Source: Magnaporthiopsis rhizophila
Taxonomy: Eukaryota; Ascomycota; Sordariomycetes; Magnaporthales; Magnaporthaceae
Length of the DNA: 64,000 bases
Assembly (NCBI GenBank): GCA_003049465.1
Contig: PYSS01000034.1
Location: forward strand, 74,419-138,418
Direction of reading: 5' to 3'
The notes beneath the pieces were generated by a model. The model had not been told where the DNA came from and made no database searches. It saw only the letters and a list, made by a program, of their open reading frames with translations. Below, piece after piece: positions 43,986-55,900 of this stretch (position 1 is the first letter of the stretch; each line of letters opens with the position of its first letter). The translations under genes and the position numbers were made by a program.

Positions 43986-46900
43986 ATGTTTTCGATTCCC
44001 GCGGCGCCAGCGAAGCAGTCGGTCGGCGAGACCATCTCGGTCCTGAGCGGCCGCCTCGGCTCGGCCACGCTCCTCGAGGACCGCCGCGCCGCCATCCTGG
44101 GCCTGCGCAGCTTTTCCAAGCAGTACCCAGCCTCGGTCGCCTCAGGCGCCCTCCGCAGCCTGATCGGGTGTCTGTCTAAAGATGGCGAAGACGTAGACAC
44201 GGTCAAGGGCGTGCTAGAGACCCTGCTGATGCTATTCAACCCCAACCACGACAGCCCCGAGGCCTCGGACGAGATCGCCCTCTGGCTCGCCGACGAGTTC
44301 ACCCAACGCCAGGAGAACATCACGCTGCTGCTCGACTTCCTCGAAGCCCCCGATTTCTACTCGCGCCTGTACTCGTTGCAGCTGCTCTCCGCCGTCCACT
44401 CGGCCCGCACCGAACGCACCGAAGAATGCGTCCTCACCGCGCCCCTGGGCATCCCCCGCCTCGTCGCCGTGCTTGATGACCGCCGCGAGGCCGTCCGAAA
44501 CGAGGCCATCACCCTGCTCACATACCTCACCCCGAGCTCGGTCGAGATCCAGAAACTGGTCGCTTTCGAGAACGCCTTCGAGCGCATTCTCCTCGTCGTC
44601 GCCTCCGATGGCGGCCTAGCCGAGGGCGGCCGCGTCGTCGAAGACTGCCTGATACTCCTGGCCAATCTGCTACGGATCAACCCGTCCAACCAAACGCTTT
44701 TCCGCGAAACGGGCTGCGTCGCAAAGCTGACGGGCCTTCTCAAGAATGCCTACCAGCCCGCCGAGGGTGAGGAGCGCGAGATAGCCCCTTGGGCCGAGGA
44801 ACAGCGTAACAGGAATGTCTATGCCCTGCTTGCCGTCGTCCGACTCTTCCTTGTGGCTGGAGCCGTGGGCACCCCTCAGAACCAGGCCGCCTTCTGGCAG
44901 CACGGCTTGTTGTTCCATGCCCTCCAATTAGCTTTCAACCACGACGCAGATACAACCATCAAGGCCGAGGTGAGCAGCCAACTACCCCATCGCACATGCA
45001 TATATAGACGCATGTTTTTATTTCAAATTGGTGCCCAATTTGTCTGCTTTCGGCAACCCGTCTCTGATATGCTGTTATTGTCTCTAATGCAAACTTTTCT
45101 CCCCAGGCTCTCGTAACCTGTGCTGATATCATCAGAGGTAACGCTGTTCTTCAAGAGAATTTCGCCCAACTGCAGGTCCCTTCTCCACTCGACCAACGGC
45201 AGCATATTGACGGGCAACCTCCGAACAACAAGGCAAACGGCACGGTGACCGTGTATGTAATTGATGGTCTACTGGATCTCACCTTGAGTGTTCACAACAT
45301 GCAGGACTTTGACCTGAGGTTTGCGGCATGCGGCTGCCTCAAGGCGTACTTCTTCCACCACTCGGAGGTGCGCCAGCACTTTTTATCAAGGGCGATAGAA
45401 GGCCATCGATCCGGCGCGGACGAGACGGCGAACGTGTTGACCACCCTGATGCGATCGCCCGCCGACGGGTCGATGACTGACCCCTACCGATATTGGTTCG
45501 CCGCCGTCATCATGTTGCACTTGATCATGGACAGCCCCCAGGCCAAGGCCATGGCCATGGACGTGACCGAGGGCGACGAAGAGAGCGGCGAGGAGGTAGT
45601 GACCAGCATCCAAACCATCACCGCGCACCTCGTCTCGGGCCTGGGGCGGGGTGACGATGAGCGGGTCCTCGTCGGATGTCTCATGTTGCTGCTGTGCTGG
45701 CTGTTTGAGGACCTTGACGGGGTCAACGACTTCCTCGGGGAGGGTAGCAACATTCACGGGCTCGTCAACGCTGTTGCTAAGAACACGGGTGGAGGACCGA
45801 TCGTGCAGGGCCTGTGCGCTATGTTGCTGGGCGTTGTTTACGAGTTTTCGACCAAGGATTCGCCTGTGCCAAGAACGACGCTGCAACCGATTCTTCTTCA
45901 GAAAATGACGCGTGAAGTGTACATCGACAAACTAAGCACGCTGAGGAGCCACCCCCTGGTCCGCGATTTCGAGGTGCTTCCTCAGCGGTTGGATGCCTCG
46001 TTGGGGCAGAAGCTTCCCGATGTCTTCTTCGATGGCTCGTTTGTCGAGTTCTTCAAAGACAATTACAGTCGCATTCTCCGAGCTATCGACAGAGAGCCAG
46101 GTATGGAGATATCAGTCGTGGCGAACGGGGTCCAGAAGGGTATCTCGCGTGAACTCGTTGACGGGCTCCGGAGTCAGATGGAGGAAAAGGACAGGGAGCT
46201 ACAAGAGGCGCAGCTCAAGATTGCATCCCTCGACGGCCAGCTCGGTCAGGAACAGGCGGATCACAGGCGGGCGAAGGAATCGGCTCAGGGAGAGATTTCA
46301 AGGCTCAAGGCAGTAAACGAGTCTCTGCAGCGGCTACATGAGGAGGAGGTTGGGTAAGCGACACGCCCTCATCCCAACAGCCTTTTGCCGACCGGCAGAC
46401 TTATCGGTGCATCTAACTCTAATACGCATCACAGAAAACTACGCCAGCAGAGCCAGTCACGGGAAGAGGAGCTGCAGAGGAAGCATAAGCTGCGTGAGGA
46501 TGAACTGCAGAAACAGCTTCGATCATTGGAGGATGAGCTCCAGAGGAAGCTTCAAGCGCGCGAGAGCGAGCTTCAAAGGCAGGCAGAGCAGGCAAAGAAG
46601 GTGGCAACTGCCGAGCTGGAGCGCACACAACGCCGTAACGAGGCTACTGTGGCCGACCTCCGAGCTACCATAAGCCGACTCGAAGTCGACCTCATGAAGG
46701 TGAGAAGCCGGCCTTGCCGGCCTAGGAGACAGCCGACTCGAGAGACTAACAAGAATTTCAGGCGAATAAATCGAAGGCGCAAGACGTTCAGGCCGTCAAG
46801 GACGATTTCAACACGAAGCTGGCCGCTCAGGTTGCTGCAACCATGGAGACAGAAGAGAAATTGGAAGCGCTACAGAAGAGCCTTAAGGAGAGGGAGGGGC

Positions 46901-47345
46901 GGCTTCGTGAGCTGGAGCAACTTGTGACTTCGAAGGAGAAGCTGGTGGCAAGCAAGGAGGAGCAGGTGAAGAAGGTGGGTTCGATTGGAGGAAACAGGCG
47001 CGTCGCTTCTGTGATATGTTTCTTTTTTGCTGACAGTCCTCGGCTACGTCTCTCAAGGGTGACGCCCTTTTGAAACAGGCGCAAGCAGAAAAGAAGGCGA
47101 CACAGAGTGAACTGGACGACCTCCTGATGGTGTTTGGCGATCTTGAAGAGAAGAACACCAAGTATAAGGTCTGTATTTGGCCCTCTCTCTGCCCCAGCTC
47201 ACCACGCCCACGAGCCTGGTGGTGCGGCGATCCGTGCCACTAACCCTTTTTCCCCTTTCAGGAACGGTTAAAGGCTCTCGGCCAGGCGGTTTCTGATGGC
47301 GAGGACTCGGGCGATGACGATGACGATGACGACGAAGATGAGTGA
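43986..47345 (+). CDS. uso1: Uso1/p115, vesicle tethering protein
   Basis: Six exons, 43986-44969, 45107-46353, 46435-46699, 46762-46974, 47037-47168 and 47262-47345, encode 974 residues. The ATG at 43986 (MFSIPAAPAKQSVGE) has a CAACC context and fits the family start. Residues 1 to about 670 form the armadillo-like globular head, with landmarks such as GVLETLLMLFNPNHDSPEAS and NQAAFWQHGLL, and FDGSFVEFFKDNYSRILRAI at its end. From about 685 to 945 the sequence is heptad-rich coiled coil (QMEEKDRELQEAQ, REEELQRKHKLREDELQ). It ends in an Asp/Glu tail. Yeast Uso1 tethers ER-derived COPII vesicles at the Golgi and promotes SNARE assembly. The coiled-coil part is far shorter than in S. cerevisiae (about 1790 residues) and nearer to animal p115. 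Introns cluster in the coiled-coil half. Confidence 0.95.
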
Positions 47346-48065
47346 AGCAAAGGAAAGACTGGTTCTGGCCATTCCCCTGGCTCTGGAAAAACCACCTGCA
47401 AATTTGAAGCCGATTTAGCAACAACCTGCCATATTCTTCAAGTCCTCCGTGTTCTTGGACATGCTCACAAAGCGCTCACTCCAAAGCAGCACCTACAATT
47501 TGCGAGATTATCGGCACTCATCCATCTACATAATAGAGCCCATTACAACGGACGTGAAACCCTACAAGTACCCCCAAATAAGCACCTAAAGGCAACAGGA
47601 GGTGCCTATGAAGGTAGGTGATCGCATCTGATCACGCTGTGTCACCATCAGTGAGAGGCCGGAGCCTCATAAGAGGCAGGGTTGACAAGCACAAGGCGCG
47701 AGGGGTTTTTCGGCGATCGAATTTGGAATTGAAGAGCTATGAAAGATGTGGGAGCCTCAAAGGTCGACGGCTCGGATTAATGAGTAATATGCGTGGAAGT
47801 TCAAAGGTGAATATGGGAGAAAATTCATGGGCAGAAAAACACTACAGAGGGGAAGGAGGGGTCTTGAAAAAAAAAAAAAAAAAAAAATCCCGGATTGGCA
47901 GTTTGTTTACCCATGCGTGGGGGAAATTCTGAGGTGCGCCACACACAGCTCGGATTCGCAACGATTCGACTGGGACCAGAAAAAGAACCTTGGAGGTCCA
48001 TTAGCAGTACCCCCTTCCAACTTCGATTGCACGGCAGGAATAGCGACGCCAAACTGCCCTCCAAC
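47346..48065. other. intergenic between uso1 and rmt3
   Basis: 720 nt holding the uso1 3' flank and the rmt3 promoter, with a 21-nt poly-A run at 47867-47887. No gene seen. Confidence 0.65.
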
Positions 48066-49862
48066 ATGGCCGGGCCCCTTTCGTCTAGCAGCTCGGACAC
48101 CTCGAGCGAGGGCTGGGTCGACGCCGAGAACGAAGTTGAGGAGCTGCCCACCATCGTGTCTCTCCTCGACGACGCCGTCTTCACAGACGCGGTTTCCATG
48201 GTGAAGCACTGCAAAGACAAGCATGGCTTTGACTTCGTTGCCACGCGCGACCGGCTGGGACTTGACTTCTACGGCTGCATCAAGCTCATCAACTACAGTT
48301 GGCGCCCAATTTCCACGCCTGTGTATTCCGTAGATGGGAAATATGCGCTGACTTGGAGACGATCCCTCAAGTCCGCCAACGGACGCTGGACGGCGCATCT
48401 CTGCCGGCCGAGATCCAGCCTGCCGACCTGGAGGATGACCGCTACCTGAAGCCGGTGCTGGCCGACGATGCGTTCATCATGGCCCTTGACGATCTCCCCG
48501 AGAGCACCACGCCTGCTACTGGTGGCGAGGCCGAGACCCTTCGGTCGCGCAACGCCGAGCTTCAGGCTGAGCTGGACCGTCTCATGCGCCAGTTTGCCGA
48601 CTATCGCACGACCGTGCAGCAGACCCTGGACCAGCGCTGGGGTGAGGACGAGGGCGCATCGTCGAGCGCTACTCCCGCCGCTCCGGCCAAGGAGGTCGAC
48701 GAGTCCAAATACTACTGGGACTCGTACGCGAGCAACGGTGAGCTGATATTTTCCCTTGATTACCCATTTTTCGCTCCTGATTCGTCCCCGTATACGCCTG
48801 CTCATGGGAGTCTAAACATCCGTCATTGCAGAGATCCACGAGACTATGCTCAAGGATGCCGTGCGGACCGAGGCCTACCGTGACTTCATCTACAACAACA
48901 AGGACCTTTTCAAGGGCAAGGTGGTCCTCGATATCGGCTGCGGCACCGGCATTCTCAGTATGTTCTGCGCCAAGGCCGGAGCCAAGCTGGTTATCGCGGT
49001 GGACAACTCGGACATCATCGACAAGGCGCGAGAAAACATATTCAACAACGGACTCGGCGAGCAGATCACCTGCCTCAAGGGCAAGATGGAGGAGGTCAAG
49101 CTGCCCGTGGAGCAGGTGGACATCATCGTGAGCGAGTGGATGGGCTACTGCCTGCTCTACGAAGCCATGCTCCCCAGCGTGCTGTGGGCGCGCGATCGCT
49201 ACCTTGCGCCCGACGGCCTGCTCGCCCCGAGCCACACGTCCATGTGGGTGGCGCCCATGTCGGACCAGGACTGGGTCGACGACCACATCACCTTCTGGCG
49301 CAATGTCTACGGCTTCGACATGAAGGCCATGCAGGAGGGCATCTGCACCGAGAGCCACATCGAGGTCCTCACCCCGCGCTCGCTGTGCGGCGAGCCCTTC
49401 ATGTTCCGCATGCTGGACCTGCACACGGTCCGCGTCGAGGACCTGGTGTTCGAGTCGAGTTGGCGCTCCACCCTGACGGCCGACGCGCCGCGCCTCGACG
49501 CCTTCGTCGTCTGGTTCGACACCTTCTTCTGCAACGCGCGCGCCAAGACGGTCGAGCCGGCCGACGCCACCGCCCTTGCCTGGGGCGACAGCAGCCGCGC
49601 CGACCGCGTCGCCTTCACCACGGGGCCCTTTGGCACCCCGACGCACTGGAAGCAAGGCATTCTGACCACGCGCCCGGAATGCGCCCCTCTCGCGCTGACC
49701 AAGGGCCAGACCGTGTGCGGCAAGCTGACCGTCTCGATCCCTGAGGACCACCCGCGAGGCCTACGCTTGAAGGTGGACTGGGGTGTGGAGCAGCAGGATA
49801 AGAATAAGGAGGCTGCTGGCGCCGGTAATTTCATAGGATCTCAGGTGTGGGAGGTGCGCTAG
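48066..49862 (+). CDS. rmt3: PRMT3-type protein arginine N-methyltransferase
   Basis: Three exons, 48066-48297, 48372-48737 and 48832-49862, encode 542 residues. Splicing intron 1 gives FYGCIKLINYIRQRTLDGAS, the expected sequence after the PRMT3 zinc finger. That finger is degenerate: the His-Cys/His half (MVKHCKDKHGFDF) is present, but the two leading cysteines are replaced in VSLLDDAVF. A short coiled coil (RSRNAELQAELDRLMRQF) precedes the catalytic core. Core motifs are VVLDIGCGTGILSMF (SAM binding, from about 230) and the double-Glu loop SEWMGYCLLYE (Glu 301 and 310). These mark a type I enzyme making asymmetric dimethylarginine. Known PRMT3 acts in the cytosol on ribosomal protein S2; that substrate is inferred here. 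Methyltransferase identity is secure. Confidence 0.93.
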
Positions 49863-50102
49863 TCTAGAAATGATGGAATAGAGTCTGTCGCTCGGGCAGA
49901 GAGAGGTCTACGTGACAAAGACGGGATATGAAATAGACCAAAAACATGGTAGAAGCCACAGTCGCAAGAAAAACTAGGTATCGTGCCATATTGACCCGGA
50001 AATACACGATGGGTGTGAAGGCAGCACGACGCCCAAGCCGGGACAAGGGGAACCAGAAACGGGACAAAGCCGCCCCGGTTTCAGGCAGGACAACCAACAG
50101 GC
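49863..50102. other. short convergent gap
   Basis: 240 nt between the rmt3 stop and the stop of the secreted-protein gene on the other strand. Confidence 0.7.
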
Positions 50103-50906
50103 CTAGCAAGCCATCTGAATATTTCCGCTCGTGGCCTTGTGGAAAGCCGATCTGATCTGGTCGGGCTTGCAGAACATGTTGGTCTGGAAGGACATCCAGA
50201 TGTCCTGGCATGGCCAAGGGCGGCCGTCGGTGCAACCGCATCCCCAGCTAATTCCAAACGAGCGAAAGTCAGTCGAGAGACCAAGGCAACGTTTCGGAGG
50301 AAGGGGAGAAAAATAAATATAGAATAAGTGAGAGAAATACGTACCCGCTGATGACGCCGCACTCGCCCCTGAAATTGGCGAGGTAGCCGGATCCGCAGTA
50401 CTTGTGGGGGTCGTTGTAGACGTCGGCATCGGTCGTTATGATGCGCCATTGTTTCCACGTCTGTTTTACACAATGTGTTTTTCCGATGTCAGCTCGTAGA
50501 CTTTTTTTTTTCTTGTGGGTGTTCCTCACGGCAGAGATGAGGGGGAACTGACGCCATGGTCGCCCAGCTCGCACGTGTTGATGCCGCGGATCGGGCTCGG
50601 CGTCTTGCCCGTGTACCCCGGCGTCGGTCCGGCGATGGTGGTGGTGCCGACGGGGGACCCCGCCGTGCTCACGATGACGACCTCGGTGCCGTACCAGGTC
50701 GTCACCAGCGTGGTTATGGGCCGCTTCACCACCATCGAAGTCGTGGTGGTGTTGGTGTTGTTGTTGTTGGCCGCGTCGCCGTCGCTGAGGGCCGTGTGCT
50801 GGGCGCGCCGAGCCATGGTGGTGGTCGTACCGTCGGCGCGGACCAGGGCGGTGCCCAGGAGGGCTGCGAGGACAGCCGTGGCCATGGTCATGATGTTTGC
50901 AACCAT
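50103..50906 (-). CDS. small secreted cysteine-rich protein, unknown function
   Basis: Three exons, 50553-50906, 50345-50460 and 50103-50247, join in frame to 204 residues. The ATG at 50906 (MVANIMTMATAVLAALLGTA) gives a clean signal peptide; an upstream in-frame ATG would bury it. After the signal comes a Thr/Asn/Val-rich stretch with possible O-glycosylation. The C-terminal half contains all eight mature cysteines: INTCELGDHG, KYCGSGYLANFRGECGV, GWGCGCTDGRPWPCQD, NMFCKPDQ and the terminal Cys. I recognise no family. Even Cys number, small size and secretion are typical of fungal extracellular proteins and of candidate effectors, but nothing here shows a host-directed role. Splice sites are consistent with phase at every junction. 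Confidence 0.7.
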
Positions 50907-51968
50907 CTTTTTTCTTTTTATTCCGCCGGATTGGGACTGGCTGGATGGTCCCTCACACGGATCTGTCCTGGTCCGGTTGCCAGTATTCACTGCCTACAGT
51001 AGATGGGTAGATATGTGATTAGGCCGCGAACGATCGGAGATGAGAAAAAAAGTAGGACGGACATTGCACACAAGACAGAGCATGCTGAGTTTATGTGAGT
51101 CTTGGGGAAAATTTTTGTGTGTTGCTTCAAGCCTATGACCTCAGAGGCTGGAGGCTATTCAGAAGTTTCCGTGTTATCTCTCCTGCTGTCTACGCAGACT
51201 AGAAAAAAAAGCAATACACCAAGGGGCTACTTATCAGGTACATCAGCAGCAACAAACAACCTCTTTTTTAAAAACCAAATTGCATGGTCTTCCTATTTCC
51301 TTTCCTATTTCCTTTCGGACGAATAAACTTCCTGCCGAGGTCGCTTTTCCTTTACTCCGTCTACGGCTTTCCCTGGAACTCAGATACGCCCGCCGCCTGG
51401 GTTCATGAAGCTTGTCTGTCCGAATTTGCATCACCTCCGCCGGAGCTGGCGCGTGCAGAATCCGGACGTGTGCACAGTCGGGCCAATTTCCTGTTGGCGA
51501 CGGATCCCGTAGCGGGGAGACTTTAGGCCTTGAGAAGATCTTCCAATCCTCGCCATGTATGAAACATAAAACATACCTTCTAATGCCGCCAGTTCGTTGA
51601 TGGTTTTGCCGGTTTCCATTACGCGCTCGCCTGTGGCAATCGAGTAAATGGCAGGAATACGTTCGTTCCATGAAGTAACCGCAGCGCTAACTGATAGATC
51701 ACCACCCTGAACCACCCCGCGTAGGCTCCACTTCCGTTGCCTTGATTGATGCCTTTCGTTGGCCGATAGACCAGTGCTCTCTCGGACAGAGTTCGTCAAC
51801 GAGTGCCGACCAACGCGACGAAAATGAAGTAAGTGAATCTAGTCTCTTGACCTCCCAAGTCGGGATCTATCTAGGCGGAGGCAGCGCGTCATGTGCGTCA
51901 GCCCGTGCCGTGTCGATCGGCCTGGCGATCCGGGGATTGGTGCCGTGACCCGTCCGGGCAGGGATCTA
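50907..51968. other. intergenic with one odd open frame
   Basis: Holds the promoter of the secreted-protein gene. A minus-strand open frame at 51431-51799 includes SWNERIPAIYSIATGERVME with codon choices unlike its neighbours. I do not recognise it and do not call it a gene. Confidence 0.45.
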
Positions 51969-52401
51969 TCATCGATGCTCGTCAACGGCACCCCCTGGAC
52001 GTTCTGCGCCACTGGCATGGCGTCTATCACCAACACTGTGGACGGGGATGTCGGGAGTCCTAACGTAAAAAATTTTAGAAAAAGAAAATCCTGCTAGAAT
52101 TAACGAAAATATTTAGATGGGAAAAAATAAAGTAGTACCTTGCGGTAATCGCGTTCGCCACGTTCTGTGTGATCCGAGCCTCCTTCTCCTTGAGTTCTTG
52201 GTCGATACTCGATCTCAAATCATCAAACATGGGTTGCAAAATCGATGCCAGCTCCTGTCGAGATACGAACTGGTGTTGATGTTTGGCGAATCGACCGAGT
52301 TCGAGGGCAATCTTTTCAAGCCCGGCGGCCATCTTTGGGAGATCGGTCGGGGGTGAACGCGGGCGAGACTCGCCACCGTGCGAGTTCGCATCATCGGACA
52401 T
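51969..52401 (-). CDS. hypothetical small protein with helical N-terminal exon
   Basis: From ATG 52401 an 88-residue frame begins MSDDANSHGGESRPRSPPTD. It continues with an amphipathic, probably coiled-coil segment (LEKIALELGRFAKHQHQF, then SSIDQELKEKEARITQNV). A donor AG|GTACTA follows at 52139/52138. Joining to the acceptor at 52060 gives exon 51969-52059 and a 117-residue product. The second exon is short and of low complexity, so the 3' end is uncertain. No domain is recognised. It lies head-to-head with the AROM gene, whose start is 585 nt away. Confidence 0.4.
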
Positions 52402-52985
52402 GATGCACTAGTTTTAGAGCCGGTGCCGATTGATGATGAATCCGGAAGTTTGGGGTATTCAGACGCGGTAAGGAAACAGGTAAAACCCAGGTGTGAGCCC
52501 AAGTGATTGGAGCGGGATGTAACCCCTTTGCCGGCAGCCCCACAGCGCAGCCCCACGTCGGAGGTCGGAGGAGGGGCACCAAGCTGCGGGGATATGCTGC
52601 TGTCCGATAGCGGCGTCATCAAGACCAGCAAGACACATGAGAGGTGTTTTGGTGACACCAAATCAGTGCTGGCAAAGCGATTTGCGTCCTGAGTAATGAT
52701 ATAGCTAGGTAGGTACTTATAGGCCCCTGGAACGTTGAGAAAGGAGGGCACAGCGTACAGCCGAGCTTCCGCTTCGGCTGGAGCCGAGGCTGGTCCAAAC
52801 ATCCATTGACTCGAGTCGGGCAATAATTTGGCTTCTTCCTGCCCCTCGGCTTCCAGGAAACAGAAGGCTCGGGCTAACACTAACAAAGCTGCATCGACGA
52901 GACTGCCGAGAACAGACAGACAAGAGAGGACACTAGCTCGGTCGACACAGCCTAGCCCTATCAGCAATTGGCCTCGCCCGGCACC
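52402..52985 (+). promoter_or_regulatory. upstream region of the AROM gene
   Basis: 584 nt before the aro-1 start, shared with the divergent hypothetical gene. A near match to the CPC1 site (TGACTCG, 52808-52814) is embedded in the palindrome GACTCGAGTC. The aro-1 gene of Neurospora is known to respond to general amino-acid control. Confidence 0.45.
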
Positions 52986-55900
52986 ATGTCGGCCGCCAGC
53001 GGGTCGTCGGACCCCACCAAGATCCGCATCCTCGGCGAGGACAGCATCGTGGTCGATCATGGCATCTGGCTCAGCCACGTAACCCACGACCTGCTCACCA
53101 ACATCGCCTCGTCCACCTACGTCCTCATCACCGACACCAACCTCTCCTCCATCTACGTCCCGCCCTTCGAGGCCGTCTTCAACGATGCGCTGGCCCGCAC
53201 CACAGCCGCGAGGACCCCGCGGCTGCTCACCTACGCCATCCCCCCCGGCGAAGCTTCCAAGAGCCGCGAGACCAAGGCCGAGATCGAGGACTGGATGCTG
53301 GAGCAGCAATGCACACGTGACACCGTCATCATCGCCCTGGGCGGCGGCGTCATCGGGGACATGATCGGCTACGTCGCCGCCACCTTCATGCGCGGCGTCC
53401 GCTTCGTCCAGGTCCCCACCACGCTGTTGGCCATGGTCGACTCGTCCATCGGCGGCAAGACCGCAATCGACACTCGGATGGGCAAGAACCTGATCGGCTC
53501 CTTCTGGCAGCCCCGCCGCATCTACATCGATCTGGCCTTCCTCAACACCCTGCCCGCCCGCGAGTTCATAAACGGCATGGCCGAGGTCATCAAGACGGCC
53601 GCCATCTGGGACGCTGCCGAGTTCACCGCTCTAGAGGAGAACGCCCAGGCCATTCTGTCCGCCGTCCGCCGCCCGCCGTCCGCCGAGAGGCTCCTCCCGA
53701 TCCGCGACATCCTCAAGCGCATCGTCCTGGGCTCTGCCCGCGTCAAAGCCCATGTTGTCTCGTCCGACGAGAAGGAGGGCGGGCTCCGCAACCTCCTGAA
53801 CTTTGGCCACTCCATCGGTCACGCCTTCGAGGCCATCCTCACACCTCAGGTTCTGCACGGCGAGGCTGTGGCCATCGGAATGGTCAAGGAGGCCGAGCTG
53901 GCACGCCACCTGGGCGTCCTGCGCCCTGCCGCCGTCGCCCGTCTGGCCAAGTGCATAGCCAGCTACGACCTGCCCACATCGGTTGATGACAAGCGCGTGG
54001 TCAAACTGACGGCTGGCAAGAAGTGCCCTGTCGATGTCTTGCTGAACAAAATGGCCGTCGATAAGAAGAACGACGGCAGGCAGAAGAAGATTGTGCTGTT
54101 GTCCGCCATTGGCAAGTGCCACGAGCCTAAGGCCAGCAGTGTCGACGACGGCGCCATCCGCGTCGTCCTCTCCCCTGCCGTCCGCGTCACCCCAGGCATC
54201 CGCCCGGGTCTTAAGGTGGACGTCACCCCGCCCGGCTCCAAGAGCATATCCAACAGGGCCCTTGTGCTTGCCGCCCTTGGCACGGGACCATGCCGCATCA
54301 AGAACCTGCTGCACTCGGACGACACTGAGCACATGCTGAACGCCATCGGCCAACTCCGCGGCGCCACCTACTCTTGGGAGGACGACGGTGAGGTGCTGGT
54401 TGTCGAGGGGCGTGGCGGGCAGCTGGTTGCCAGCCAGGAGGAGCTCTATCTTGGGAACGCTGGCACCGCCTCGCGCTTCCTTACCACCGTTGCCGCTCTG
54501 TGCTCCCCTGCCGAGGACGGGAACGTCTCCTCGACCGTGCTGACGGGAAACGAGCGCATGAAGGTACGCCCCATTGGCGCACTCGTGGCCGCCCTGCGCT
54601 CCAACGGCATCGGCATTACCTACCTGGGCAAGGAGAACAGCCTTCCGATCCGCGTCGATGCGGCGGGAGGCTTTGGTGGCGGTGTCATCGAGGTGGCCGC
54701 AACTGTGTCGTCCCAGTACGTGTCGTCTCTGCTCATGGCAGCACCGTACGCCAAGGAGCCCGTGACCTTGCGCTTGGTCGGCGGTCACCCCATCTCGCAG
54801 CCCTACATCGACATGACCATGGCCATGATGCGGTCTTTCGGCATCGAGGTGGAGCGCTCCGCGACCGAGGCCAACACGTACCACATTCCTCGGGGTGTCT
54901 ACACCAACCCGGCCGTTTACACGGTCGAGAGCGACGCCAGCTCGGCCACCTACCCCCTGGCCGTTGCCGCCATCACCGGCACAACCTGCACGATCCCCAA
55001 TATCGGGTCTGGGTCGCTCCAGGGCGATGCGCGGTTCGCCATTGAGGTGCTGCGCCCCATGGGCTGCTCAGTTGAGCAGTCGGAAAGCTCGACCACCGTC
55101 ACGGGCCCACCCATTGGCCAACTGAAAGCCATACCGCATGTTGACATGGAGCCTATGACGGACGCCTTCCTCACTGCCTCGGTCTTGGCGGCTGTGGCTA
55201 GCGGCACCACCAAGATCACGGGCATCGCCAACCAGCGCGTCAAGGAATGCAACCGCATCGCGGCCATGAAGGACCAGCTTGCCAAGTTTGGTGTCCAGTG
55301 CAACGAGCTCGACGACGGCATCGAGGTGACGGGTAGGCCCTGGAAGGAGCTCTCGGAACCTACCGGCGGGGTCTACTGCTACGACGACCACCGGGTGGCC
55401 ATGAGCTTCGGCGTGCTGTCCGTCGTCGCCCCCAAGCCGACCTTGATTCTGGAACGCGAGTGCACTGGAAAAACGTGGCCGGGATGGTGGGATGTGCTCT
55501 CTGGGTCCTTTGGGGTGGCCATGGACGGCGAAGAGCCAAGTGAGGCCGCATCTGACCACGACGCCCCATCATCGAAGTCCGACGACCGCTCCATCTTCGT
55601 CATTGGCATGCGCGGCGCCGGCAAGACCACGGCTGGCAAGTGGTTGGCCGGCATTATGGGCCTGACTTTTGCGGACCTCGACACGGAACTTGAGCAGGCA
55701 CAGGGAATGACCATTCCCGAGATGATCCAGGGAGACCTTGGCTGGCCAGGCTTCAGGGAGGCTGAGCTCGCGTTGCTGCACGACATCATCAGCAAGAAAC
55801 CCCGCGGCTACGTCTTCTCTTGCGGAGGCGGGATTGTCGAGGCGTCAGAGGCCCGCGAGGCTCTTGTCTCGTACTGTCGCGCTGGCGGGCGCGTCCTGCT

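Noticed and set aside
53631..54884. 417-codon minus-strand frame inside aro-1
   Set aside because: Antisense shadow of a gene whose sense frame has all five enzyme signatures.
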